From contig NZ_BSDP01000001.1 of the NCBI RefSeq assembly GCF_027925245.1, forward strand, positions 1,488,001-1,552,000: a stretch of DNA of 64,000 nt, in the 5' to 3' direction. The notes below the pieces were generated by a model that worked only from the letters and a program-made list of their open reading frames with translations, did not search any database and was not told where the DNA came from. Origin of the DNA: Agromyces rhizosphaerae (lineage in GTDB: Bacteria > Actinomycetota > Actinomycetes > Actinomycetales > Microbacteriaceae). Below, piece by piece: positions 49,028 to 57,057 of the stretch. The first letter of the stretch is position 1; each line of letters opens with the position of its first letter. The position numbers were made by a program, and so were the translations under genes.

Positions 49028-51379
49028 CTACTGACGGGCCATCGCCACCCGCAATCGGTCCTCCGGCGCGATGTAGTGGTCGTGGTCGTCGAGCCCGGCG
49101 TCGAGCTGCACCCAGTGCACCGTGCCCGTGAAGCGGCTCTCCGCGGGTGAGTAGTCGCTGCTCACGGGCGTCGCGTCGTCGCTTCCGACATCCGTGGTCT
49201 CGTCCCCCGAGAAGAGCATCGGCACCGTGCCGTCGACACGGCCCTCGCCGACCTTCGCGCCGTCGACGAACACGCCGACGGTTCCGCCCTTGCCGAGCCC
49301 GCCGCCGTCGTAGGCGAACTCCGCGCGCACCTGGTGCTCGCCCGCCGGCACCGCCGCGTCCCCTCGGGTGATGAACTGCTGCAGGCCGAACAGGTTGTAG
49401 CAGAACGCGGGTCGGCCCTCGTGCAGGTAGAGGCTGAGGCCGCCGAACGCCCCGCCCTGCGCGAGCAGCACGCCGTTCGCGCCGCCGTCGGGCACCGTGA
49501 TCGACGCGGTCACCGAGAACGACTTGTTCTTCAGCACGATCACGGAGTTCTCGGTCAGCCGCCCCATGCCCCCGAACAGGAGCTGCGAGTTCCCCGACAC
49601 GAGCAGCGGGCGCCCGGCGATCTCCGCGTTGAACCGCTCGAACCGGCGATCGTCGAGCGGGAGCACGCCGTACTTCGTCGCTTCGATGAGGAACAGCCGC
49701 TGCAACTCGTGCAGCCTGCCCGGCTGCTCGGCCGAGAGGTCGTGGGCCTGGGTCCAGTCGTCGGGGGCGTAGAGCTCCCAGACGTCGTCGTCATATGCGG
49801 GCATATCGGATGCCGCCCAGGGGATGCTGTGCCGAGTGACCGCCGTCCACCCCTTGTGGTAGATCCCGCGGTTGACGAACATCTCGAAGTACTGGGTCTC
49901 GTGGCGCTCGGGCGCGGCGGCGTCATCGAATGCGTAGCGCATGCTCGTGCCGTGCAGCGGCATCTGCTGCACCCCGTGCACGCTGATCGGGTGCGGCAGC
50001 TGCGCGACCTCGAGCACGGTGGCGGCGACGTCGATGATGTGCGTGAACTGCGAGCGGATCTCGCCGCGCGACGCGATCCCGGCGGGCCAGTGCACGATCG
50101 TGCCGTTGCGGGTGCCGCCCCAGTGCGAGGCGACCTGCTTGGTCCACTGGTAGGGCGTGTCCATCGCGTGCGCCCACCCGACCGCGTAGTGGTTGTACGC
50201 GGCGGGCGTGCCGAAGTCGTCGATGCGCGAGGCCATGAACTCGGTGGTCTCGAGGCCGCCGGCGCCGTTCAGGGTGATCAGCTCGTTGAAGCAGCCCTGC
50301 GGGGTGCCCTCGGCGGAGGCACCGTTGTCGCCCACGATGTAGTAGACGAGCGTGTCCTCGAGCGTCCCGAGCGCGTCGATCGCGTCGATCAGTCGGCCCA
50401 CCTGGTGGTCGGTGTGCTCGAGGAACCCCGCGTACACCTCCATCTGGCGGGCGAGCACCGGCTTGAGGTCGTCGGGCATGTCGTCCCACGCGGGGATCTC
50501 GGGCGGGCGGGCGGTCAACTCGGCGTCCTGCGGCACGACCCCGAGCTCCTGCTGTCGCGCGAACGTGCGCTCGCGAAGGGCATCCCACCCGTCGTCGAAC
50601 CGCCCGCGGTACTTCTCGCTCCACTCGGCGGGCACGTGGTGCGGCGCGTGGGTCGCGCCAGGGGCGTAGTAGAGGAAGAACGGCTTGTCCGCTTGGAGCG
50701 CCTTCTGCTCGCGCACCCAGGCGATGGCCCGGTCGGTCATGTCCTCGGTGAAGTGGTACCCCTCCTCGGGCGTGCGGTCGGGCTCGACCGCGACCGTGCC
50801 CTCGTGGATCGACGGTGCGTACTGGTTCGTCTCCCCGGCGATGAACCCGTAGAAGTGCTCGAACCCGGAGCCGGTGGGCCAGTGGTCGAACGGCCCCTGC
50901 GGGCTCGCCTCCCACACGGGCACCTCGTGGCACTTGCCGAACTGCGCCGTCGAGTACCCGTTGAGGCGCAGTGTCTCCGCCAGCGGCGCTGCCGTGTTCG
51001 GGCGGATCGAGTTGTAGCCCGGCGCCGAGGTCGCGATCTCGGTGATGCCGCCCATGCCGACGGAGTGGTGGTTGCGGCCGGTCAGCAGCGCCTGGCGCGA
51101 GGGCGAGCAGAGTGCGGTCGTGTGGAACCTGTTGAACTTCAGGCCGGAGGCGGCGAGCCGCTCGGCGGTCGGGCAGTCGGCGGGTCCGCCGAAGGCGCTC
51201 GATGCCCCGAAGCCGACGTCGTCGAGCATCACGATGAGCACGTTGGGCGCACCCGCCGGAGGTCGCAGGCGCTCGATCGGCGGGTAGCTCGTGTCCGGGT
51301 CCTTCGCGTCGTACGTGGTGAGGCCCACGTGGCCCCGGTCCGGGATCGGCAGGACCGACCGGTACGCGTCCGTCGTCAT
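49028..51379 (-). CDS. arylsulfatase
   Basis: The 783-residue enzyme has the sulfatase motif CSPSR at residues 91-95, in which Cys91 is converted to formylglycine, and the second signature GMGGITE shortly after. Metal ligands are seen in VMLDDVGFG. The core extends to about residue 560 with the family's IVHWPAGI and GDNGAS stretches; residues about 600-760 are a beta-sandwich domain (FSVTASITVPDGGANGVLLAQGGAFGGLSLYL) usual in actinobacterial AtsA-type enzymes. No signal peptide, so it is probably cytosolic and uses imported sulfate esters. A maturase gene is not in the window. GAGGGGG precedes the ATG. Confidence 0.93.
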   Translation of the reverse strand: MTTDAYRSVLPIPDRGHVGLTTYDAKDPDTSYPPIERLRPPAGAPNVLIVMLDDVGFGASSAFGGPADCPTAERLAASGLKFNRFHTTALCSPSRQALLTGRNHHSVGMGGITEIATSAPGYNSIRPNTAAPLAETLRLNGYSTAQFGKCHEVPVWEASPQGPFDHWPTGSGFEHFYGFIAGETNQYAPSIHEGTVAVEPDRTPEEGYHFTEDMTDRAIAWVREQKALQADKPFFLYYAPGATHAPHHVPAEWSEKYRGRFDDGWDALRERTFARQQELGVVPQDAELTARPPEIPAWDDMPDDLKPVLARQMEVYAGFLEHTDHQVGRLIDAIDALGTLEDTLVYYIVGDNGASAEGTPQGCFNELITLNGAGGLETTEFMASRIDDFGTPAAYNHYAVGWAHAMDTPYQWTKQVASHWGGTRNGTIVHWPAGIASRGEIRSQFTHIIDVAATVLEVAQLPHPISVHGVQQMPLHGTSMRYAFDDAAAPERHETQYFEMFVNRGIYHKGWTAVTRHSIPWAASDMPAYDDDVWELYAPDDWTQAHDLSAEQPGRLHELQRLFLIEATKYGVLPLDDRRFERFNAEIAGRPLLVSGNSQLLFGGMGRLTENSVIVLKNKSFSVTASITVPDGGANGVLLAQGGAFGGLSLYLHEGRPAFCYNLFGLQQFITRGDAAVPAGEHQVRAEFAYDGGGLGKGGTVGVFVDGAKVGEGRVDGTVPMLFSGDETTDVGSDDATPVSSDYSPAESRFTGTVHWVQLDAGLDDHDHYIAPEDRLRVAMARQ

Positions 51380-51533
51380 GGTGTGCCCCCTCGCTCGCGC
51401 CTGCGTGCACGCGCAGGTGTCCGTGCTCGGCAGCCTCCCCCGGGTGCGGGGGCGGAGGCATCACCCCGACCGGATGATTCGGCGCCGCTGGTGCGATCGT
51501 GATGCGCGTGCGGTACGCCGGACCCCGCTCCCG

Positions 51534-51539
51534 TACGGT
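51534..51539 (+). promoter_or_regulatory. -10 hexamer TACGGT of the MBL hydrolase gene
   Basis: Six nt before the GTG, deciding the start against a longer frame that runs back towards the sulfatase. Confidence 0.6.
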
Positions 51540-51545
51540 GGGTGG

Positions 51546-52556
51546 GTGACGACGCGAACCTTCGAGCCGACTTCGCCGGCCCAGCACGCGGCCGCGATGC
51601 GCGGCGCGCTGCCCGACGTGGAGGAGTTCGCGGGCGGCTGGTGGTCCATCCCGGTGCCGATGCCCGGCGGGCACATCCCGTACAACCTCTGCTACGCGGT
51701 GCGTGACGACGCCGGCGGGGTGCACCTCATCGACCCGGGCTGGCCGACGACGGGCCACCTCGACGTGCTCGCGGCCGGGCTCGCGCACATGGGCGCGGGC
51801 CTCTCCGACGTCCGCACGGTCACCGCGACCCACCTGCACACCGATCACCTCGGCGGTGCGGGCGATCTCCGCGCCGCGACCAGCGCACGCATCGTGCTGC
51901 ACCGCGAGGAGGATCGCGCGGTGCGCGAGATGGCCGGACGGCGGCCGGCCCACGCGGCATCCGACGCCATCGACCGCTGGGGGGTGCCCGCCGACCGCCG
52001 GGCGGAGCTCGAAGCCCACGCCGAGGAGCGCGTCGAGCGCCCGACGGCCGACGTCCTGGTCGACGACGGCGACCTGCTGCCGATCCCGGGCAGGAGCGTG
52101 CGGGTCGTCCACACCCCGGGTCACACCACGGGCCACATCTGCCTGCGCGACGAGGACGCGGGCGTGCTCTTCACGGGCGACCTGCTGCTGCCGACGATCC
52201 ACCCGGGCGTGGGACTCGGCGCGCACGGCGATGCGAACCCCCTCGCGGACTACCTCTCGTCGCTTCAGCGCATCGCCCGCTTCGACAACGAGGCAGCGCC
52301 GGGCCACGAGTACCGCTTCCGCGGCGTGTTCGCACGCACCATCACCACCGCCGAACACCATCTCCGCCGCACGCGCGAGGTGCAGCGCGTGCTGCAGCGC
52401 GACCGCGCGCACACCGTGTGGGAGGTGGCGTCCGAGCTCACCTGGTCGGCCGGCTGGGCGAACCTGCAGGGCTTCTTCCTCATGTCCGCGCTCGCCCAGA
52501 CGGCGATGCACATCGAATTCGTGCAGACGGATGCGGGTCGGACCGCGGGCGGCTGA
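51546..52556 (+). CDS. MBL fold metallo-hydrolase
   Basis: The 336-residue protein has the metallo-beta-lactamase motif THLHTDHLGG (His96, His98, Asp100, His101), a second site in VVHTPGHTTGHICL and the later Asp in LFTGDLLLP and His in APGHEYRF. The C-terminal helical part (HLRRTREVQRVLQRDRAHTVWEVASELTW) is that of the glyoxalase II/RNase Z-like hydrolases with a winged-helix-like tail. Substrate unknown. It diverges from the arylsulfatase gene across 166 bp; a shared role in sulfate ester use is possible but not shown. Confidence 0.87.
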   Translation: MTTRTFEPTSPAQHAAAMRGALPDVEEFAGGWWSIPVPMPGGHIPYNLCYAVRDDAGGVHLIDPGWPTTGHLDVLAAGLAHMGAGLSDVRTVTATHLHTDHLGGAGDLRAATSARIVLHREEDRAVREMAGRRPAHAASDAIDRWGVPADRRAELEAHAEERVERPTADVLVDDGDLLPIPGRSVRVVHTPGHTTGHICLRDEDAGVLFTGDLLLPTIHPGVGLGAHGDANPLADYLSSLQRIARFDNEAAPGHEYRFRGVFARTITTAEHHLRRTREVQRVLQRDRAHTVWEVASELTWSAGWANLQGFFLMSALAQTAMHIEFVQTDAGRTAGG

Positions 52557-52699
52557 GGCGAATCCGGCTGCCGACGCCACCGCCCGGCGACACGCGGGAG
52601 CGCGCTCATCCGCGCCCTTCCAACGAATATGCAAAACCATGGGGTAGTGTGAAATTCCCCTCTGCGTACGCACCCCTCATTCGGGGGGTGGATTTTTCC

Positions 52700-52729
52700 G
52701 TGACGTGGCGCGCCCGCCTGCGATATGCT
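52700..52729 (+). promoter_or_regulatory. promoter of the secreted protein gene
   Basis: GTGACG (52700-52705) as -35, an 18-bp spacer and TATGCT (52724-52729) as -10. This would leave a 5' leader of about 65 nt before the ATG. The DNA upstream is unusually AT-rich for this window. Confidence 0.5.
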
Positions 52730-52798
52730 CGCGACACAGCGCAACCCGAACCGCACATAGCGCAATCACAGACCACACTCAGCGAGGGGCACACACAC

Positions 52799-53368
52799 AT
52801 GACCGAGATCGACAACTCTGGTGTCGACCAGCCGAAGGGCATCAGTCGCCGCACCGTGACCAAGGCCATGGCCTGGTCGGTACCCGCCGTTGCCGTCGCG
52901 GCATCGGTTCCCGCCTACGCGGCATCGCCCGGCATCATCACGCTCGACGGCCGCGCCTGCAAGCTTCCCGGCCGCTCGAACGACACCTACAAGGGCTACG
53001 CGTTCGGCATCATCGTCACCAACCCGTACAACGTGCCGATCACGGTGACGATCACCAACATCGAGCTGGGTGGCTCAACCTTGGCGCCGTTCACCATCGT
53101 CAACCTCGACGGCTGCACCCTCGTCGGCACGTCGGGTGTGGTCCCCGCCATGACCACGCTCGACAACCTGGTCGTGCTCACGTCGGACGCGGCGGACAGC
53201 GCCAACGACATCCTGTCGGCCAACTACACGATCACCGGCGGCCCCGGCGGCAGCGAGGAGATCAGCGCCGCGGTTCCCGTCACGCCGCCGGTCAACGGTG
53301 CGTCCTGCGACGACTTCACCACCGCGGAGAAGGACTGCCTCGAGACGTTCGTCGTCCCCGCGACCTAG
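52799..53368 (+). CDS. secreted protein with a Tat-like signal peptide
   Basis: The 189-residue protein starts with SRRTVTKAMAWSVPAVAVAASVPAYAAS: a twin arginine, a hydrophobic core and an AYA-A cleavage site near residue 40. The mature part is small, threonine- and asparagine-rich, beta-strand-like (VPITVTITNIELGG), with four cysteines spaced over its length (CKLPGR, DGCTLV, GASCDDF, KDCLETF) that could form two disulfides. No family is recognised. Many Microbacteriaceae carry several such signal sequences. It has its own promoter and one of the strongest hairpins of the window after it, so it may be highly expressed. Confidence 0.78.
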   Translation: MTEIDNSGVDQPKGISRRTVTKAMAWSVPAVAVAASVPAYAASPGIITLDGRACKLPGRSNDTYKGYAFGIIVTNPYNVPITVTITNIELGGSTLAPFTIVNLDGCTLVGTSGVVPAMTTLDNLVVLTSDAADSANDILSANYTITGGPGGSEEISAAVPVTPPVNGASCDDFTTAEKDCLETFVVPAT

Positions 53369-53381
53369 TCGCACGTCATCG

Positions 53382-53418
53382 AGAACCGCCCGTGTCGCCT
53401 CGCGACACGGGCGGTTCT
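53382..53418 (+). terminator. strong intrinsic terminator after the secreted protein gene
   Basis: A perfect 17-bp stem (53382-53398 with 53402-53418) has a 3-nt CTC loop and ends in TTCTTG. It follows the gene by 14 bp. Confidence 0.9.
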
Positions 53419-53465
53419 TGCGTTCGCTGCGAGGATCGGCTCGGGCGCACCGCCGGGTCGCATCG

Positions 53466-53471
53466 TAGGCT
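53466..53471 (+). promoter_or_regulatory. -10 hexamer TAGGCT of the LigD polymerase gene
   Basis: Six nt before the GTG. Confidence 0.6.
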
Positions 53472-53477
53472 GAACCC

Positions 53478-54716
53478 GTGGCCTCCCCCGCGAGGAAGCA
53501 GGAACTGCTCGAGGTCGCGGGCCACGAGGTGCGCGTCTCGAGTCCCGACCGCGTCGTCTTCCCCGATGCCGGGCTGACCAAGCTCGACCTCGTGCGCTAC
53601 TACGTCGCGGTCGCCGACGGCGCCCTCCGCGGCGTGCGCGACCGCCCGATGGTGCTGAAGCGCTTCGTCAAGGGCATCGACCGCGAGGCGTTCTTCCAGA
53701 AGCGCGTGCCCGAGAATCATCCCGACTTCGTCACGACGGCGACCCTGCACTACGCCTCGGGCACGTCGGCCGAGGAGGCGGTGCTGACGGATGCCGCGGG
53801 GCTCGCGTGGGTCGTGAACCTGGGGTGCGTCGACCTGAACCCGCATCCGGTGCGCGCCGGCGACCTCGACCACCCCGACGAGCTGCGCGTCGACCTCGAC
53901 CCGATGCCCGGCGTCGACTGGCGGCAGATCGTCGACGTCGCGATGCTCGCGAACGAGGTGCTCGCCGAGCACGGCCTGACCGGCTGGCCCAAGACCTCCG
54001 GCTCGCGCGGCATGCACGTCTACGCCCGCATCGAGCCGCGGCACGACTTCCACGAGGTCCGGCTCGCAGCCGAGGCGCTCGCCCGCGAGATCGCAGACCG
54101 CGCACCCGGGCTCGCGACCGCACGGTGGTGGAAGGAGGAGCGCGGCGAGAGCGTGTTCGTCGACTTCAACCAGAACGCGAAGGACCGCACAGTGGCCTCG
54201 GCCTACTCGGTGCGGCCGCTGGCGGATGCCCGTGTGTCGACGCCGCTCGACTGGAGCGAGGTGCCGGGCTCGCGCCCCGAGGCGTTCACCGTGCCGACGG
54301 TGCTCGAGCGGTTCGCCGAGCGCGGCGACCCCTGGGCCGGCATCGACGATGACGCGGGCAGCCTCGACCCGCTGCTCGAACTCGCCGAGCGACTGGGCCC
54401 CGCCGAGAAGCCGCCCCGCCGCGGCGACGGCTCGGGCCGGCGCGCGTCGGCCATGCCGCTCGTCGAGATCGCCCGGGCGAAGTCTAGGGACGAGGCGCTC
54501 GACGGGCTCGAGCGGTGGAAGGCGCGCCACGCGGGCGTGGTCGCCCTGCTGCATCCGGCCGACGTGCTCGTCGACGGCATGCGCGGGTCGAGTTCGCTCT
54601 GGTACCGCATCCGCGTCAACCTGCAGCACGTGCCCGAGGCGGAGCGCCCGGAGCAGGAGCCGCTCGAGGTCGACTACGACCCGTGGGAGGCGCGACGGGC
54701 GACCGGCGGTCCCTAG
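53478..54716 (+). CDS. LigD-type polymerase/primase domain protein
   Basis: The 412-residue protein is the stand-alone polymerase domain of LigD (archaeo-eukaryotic primase fold) used in non-homologous end joining. The metal site is Asp139-x-Asp141 in RVDLDPMPG, with the conserved SGSRGMHVYARI and ASAYSVRPLADARVSTPLDWSEV stretches. The last 120 residues add a region (ARAKSRDEALDGLERWKARHAGVVALLHPADVLVDGMRGSSSLWYRIRVNLQHVPEAERPEQEPLEVDYDPWE) common in actinobacterial PolDom-only proteins. No ligase, nuclease or Ku gene is in the window. It ends on a CTAG shared with the convergent TetR gene. Confidence 0.92.
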   Translation: MASPARKQELLEVAGHEVRVSSPDRVVFPDAGLTKLDLVRYYVAVADGALRGVRDRPMVLKRFVKGIDREAFFQKRVPENHPDFVTTATLHYASGTSAEEAVLTDAAGLAWVVNLGCVDLNPHPVRAGDLDHPDELRVDLDPMPGVDWRQIVDVAMLANEVLAEHGLTGWPKTSGSRGMHVYARIEPRHDFHEVRLAAEALAREIADRAPGLATARWWKEERGESVFVDFNQNAKDRTVASAYSVRPLADARVSTPLDWSEVPGSRPEAFTVPTVLERFAERGDPWAGIDDDAGSLDPLLELAERLGPAEKPPRRGDGSGRRASAMPLVEIARAKSRDEALDGLERWKARHAGVVALLHPADVLVDGMRGSSSLWYRIRVNLQHVPEAERPEQEPLEVDYDPWEARRATGGP

Positions 54717-55294
54717 TCGCGAGGGGCGAACGCGGCGTGGAAGAGGTTCCACGCCCGGTCGGCGACGGCGCGTCGCTCCGTGTCATCCGTCCAGGGCAGC
54801 ACCTGCGTGAGCATGCTGATCGCGAGCTCGATGTCGTCGGCGGTGACGTGCTCGCCGATGCGCCCGGCGGCGTGCTCGCGGTCGAGCGCGGTCGCGGCCA
54901 CGGCGTGCAGCCGGTCGCCGAGCTCGGCGACGCGCTCGTCGTGGCGGTGCAGGCGCACCAGCTCGATGATCGCCGTCGAGCCCATCGCCTGCGCGATGAT
55001 CAGCTCGAGCAGGTCATCGAGCGTCGAGTCGGGCGGGGCGACGACGGCCTCGAGCGCGTCCATGTTCTCGTCGAAGACCGCAGCCGCGAGCGAGATGCGG
55101 TCGGGGAAGTGCCGGTAGAGGCTGCCCTGCCCGACGCCGGCGCGCTTCGCGACCGAGCTGAGCGGAGCCGCGAGGCCGGACTCGGCGAAGACCTGGCGCG
55201 CGGCCTCGACCAGCGCGCGTCGATTCTCGGGGCCCGCGACCGGGCCGCGGTTCGCCTTGGGAACCGCCTCCGTGCCCTTAACCTTCGTCGGCAT
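54713..55294 (-). CDS. TetR family transcriptional regulator
   Basis: The 193-residue regulator has the TetR helix-turn-helix (ALVEAARQVFAESGLAAPLSSVAKRAGVGQGSLYRHFPDRISLAAAVFDENM) after a basic N-terminal arm and a C-terminal all-helical ligand domain with the TetR_C_33-like end. It diverges from a steroid dehydrogenase-like/SDR pair and an 18-bp palindrome lies over both promoters, so it very likely represses that pair and itself until a ligand binds. The start MPTKVKGTEA has TAGTGT 7 nt upstream; a start 24 bp earlier is possible. Confidence 0.92.
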   Translation of the reverse strand: MPTKVKGTEAVPKANRGPVAGPENRRALVEAARQVFAESGLAAPLSSVAKRAGVGQGSLYRHFPDRISLAAAVFDENMDALEAVVAPPDSTLDDLLELIIAQAMGSTAIIELVRLHRHDERVAELGDRLHAVAATALDREHAAGRIGEHVTADDIELAISMLTQVLPWTDDTERRAVADRAWNLFHAAFAPRD

Positions 55295-55300
55295 GAGGGA

Positions 55301-55328
55301 TACACTACTACCGGACAACGATGTCCGG
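55301..55328. promoter_or_regulatory. overlapping divergent promoters with TetR operator
   Basis: CCGGACA-N4-TGTCCGG (55311-55328) is a perfect 7-bp palindrome. Rightward -10 TACACT (55301-55306, with TTAACC 16 bp upstream as -35) and leftward -10 TAGTGT (55307-55302) overlap next to it. Binding there would stop both transcripts. Confidence 0.8.
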
Positions 55329-55344
55329 TCGAAGGAGGAGACCC

Positions 55345-57057
55345 ATGACCACAGGCAATTGGGACCGCGAAGTCGACATCCTCGTGGCGGGCAGCGGGGC
55401 CGCCGGGATGACGGCGGCGATCACCGCGGCCGACGCAGGGCTCGAGACGCTCATCGCGGAGAGCACCGATCGCTGGGGCGGCACGACGATGCGCAGCGGA
55501 GGCGGCCTCTGGATGCCGGACAATCCGAAGATGCGGGACCGCGGGATCGAGGACTCGCGCGAGGAGGCGCTGACGTACATGGAGGCCGCGATCGGCCCGG
55601 TCGACGCGATCGGCCCGGCGAGCTCGCAGGCGCGACGGGAGGCGTTCGTCGACTCGGTGACTCCCGTGTACCGCATGCTCGAGCGCCTCGGCGTGAAGTG
55701 GGCGTGCGCGAAGGACTACCCCGACTACTACCCCGACCGGGCGGGCGGAAAGGTCGGCCGTGCGATCGAGGTCGTACCGTTCAACGCCCGGAAGCTCGGC
55801 CCCTGGCTCGAGACCTCGCGCATCGGCGACGCGGTCCCGATCCCGATGATGACCGACGACGTCTGGCTGCTCACGCGTGCGTGGTCGACCGTGTCCGGGT
55901 TCGTGCGGGGCACGCGATTCGTGTTCCGCACGCTCGGCGGGCTCATCACCGGCCGCAAGCTCGTCGGCATGGGCGGAGGTCTCATGCTGAGCCTCGGTGA
56001 CATCGCGCGCCGGCAGGGCACCGAGATCCTGATGGACTCCCCGCTCACCGAACTCCTGCAGGACGACGACGGCGCGGTCGTCGGTGCCGTCGTCGAGACG
56101 CCCGACGGCCCGCTCCGGGTACGGGCGCGGCGCGGAGTGGTGCTCGGTGCGGGCGGCTTCGCCGTGAACCGCGAGTGGCGCGAGGAGCACCACGGCATCC
56201 CCGGCTACAGTTCGGCGGCCGACGGCGACCTCGGCACGGCCATCTCGGCCGGCGAGCGCGCCGGCGGTGCGCTCGCGCTGATGGACGACGCCTGGTGGGG
56301 CTCGTCGGTGCCGATCCCGGGCAAGCAGCCGCTCTTCGTGCTCAACGAGCGCTCCGACCCGTTCAGCATCGTGGTCGACCAGCACGGCGAGCGGTACCTC
56401 AACGAGTCCGAGAGCTACATCGACTTCGGGCACCACATGCTCGAGCACGCATCGACGGCACCCACGAACCCGTCATGGCTGGTCGTCGATCGCCGCCACC
56501 GCCGGCGCTACATGTTCGCGGCGATGCTCATGGGCGGCAAGTCGGTGTGGCAGCAGGGCATCGCGGTCAAGGCGAAGACGCTCGACGAGCTGGCCGGGAA
56601 GATGGGCGTCGACGCCGATCGGCTCCGCGCGACCGTCGACCGGTTCAACGAGATGGCGAGACGCGGCGTCGACGAGGACTTCGGGCGCGGCCGCACCGTC
56701 TACGACAACTACTACGGCGACCCACGCGTGAAGCCGAACCCCAACCTCGGCCCCATCGAGAAGGGGCCGTTCACCGCGGTGCAGCTCGTGCCGGGCGACC
56801 TCGGCACGAAGGGAGGCCTCGTCACCGACGAGCACGCACGCGTGCTCGACGAGTCGGGTGCACCCATCGCGGGCCTGTACGCCGCGGGGAACACCACCGC
56901 GTCGGTCATGGGCCGCACCTATCCCGGGCCGGGCTCGACGATCGGGCCGGCCGCAGTCTTCGGATATCTCGCTGCAACCCACGCAGCGGAGCGATCCGTC
57001 ATCGATGCCGACACCCCTGCGGCATCAACACCAAAAGAGAAGGAACAACTCGCATGA
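55345..57057 (+). CDS. FAD-dependent 3-ketosteroid delta-1-dehydrogenase-like flavoprotein
   Basis: The 570-residue protein has the FAD motif VAGSGAAGMTAAITAADAG (residues about 14-32), RWGGTTMRSGGGLWMP, typical of the KstD/fumarate reductase flavoprotein family, and near the end NTTASVMGRTYPGPGSTIGPAAVFGYLAA, the KstD C-terminal signature with its conserved tyrosine. The central block around residues 115-140 carries several tyrosines (DYPDYYPDRAGG) at the place of the catalytic tyrosine. It probably introduces a double bond into a steroid or related ketone; the substrate is a guess. GGAGGAG precedes the ATG. TetR operator upstream; ATGA overlap with the SDR gene. Confidence 0.88.
   Translation: MTTGNWDREVDILVAGSGAAGMTAAITAADAGLETLIAESTDRWGGTTMRSGGGLWMPDNPKMRDRGIEDSREEALTYMEAAIGPVDAIGPASSQARREAFVDSVTPVYRMLERLGVKWACAKDYPDYYPDRAGGKVGRAIEVVPFNARKLGPWLETSRIGDAVPIPMMTDDVWLLTRAWSTVSGFVRGTRFVFRTLGGLITGRKLVGMGGGLMLSLGDIARRQGTEILMDSPLTELLQDDDGAVVGAVVETPDGPLRVRARRGVVLGAGGFAVNREWREEHHGIPGYSSAADGDLGTAISAGERAGGALALMDDAWWGSSVPIPGKQPLFVLNERSDPFSIVVDQHGERYLNESESYIDFGHHMLEHASTAPTNPSWLVVDRRHRRRYMFAAMLMGGKSVWQQGIAVKAKTLDELAGKMGVDADRLRATVDRFNEMARRGVDEDFGRGRTVYDNYYGDPRVKPNPNLGPIEKGPFTAVQLVPGDLGTKGGLVTDEHARVLDESGAPIAGLYAAGNTTASVMGRTYPGPGSTIGPAAVFGYLAATHAAERSVIDADTPAASTPKEKEQLA

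Noticed and set aside
55321..55345. Upstream ATG at 55321 as start of the KstD-like gene
   Set aside because: It lies inside the TetR palindrome and has no ribosome site, while the ATG at 55345 follows GGAGGAG.
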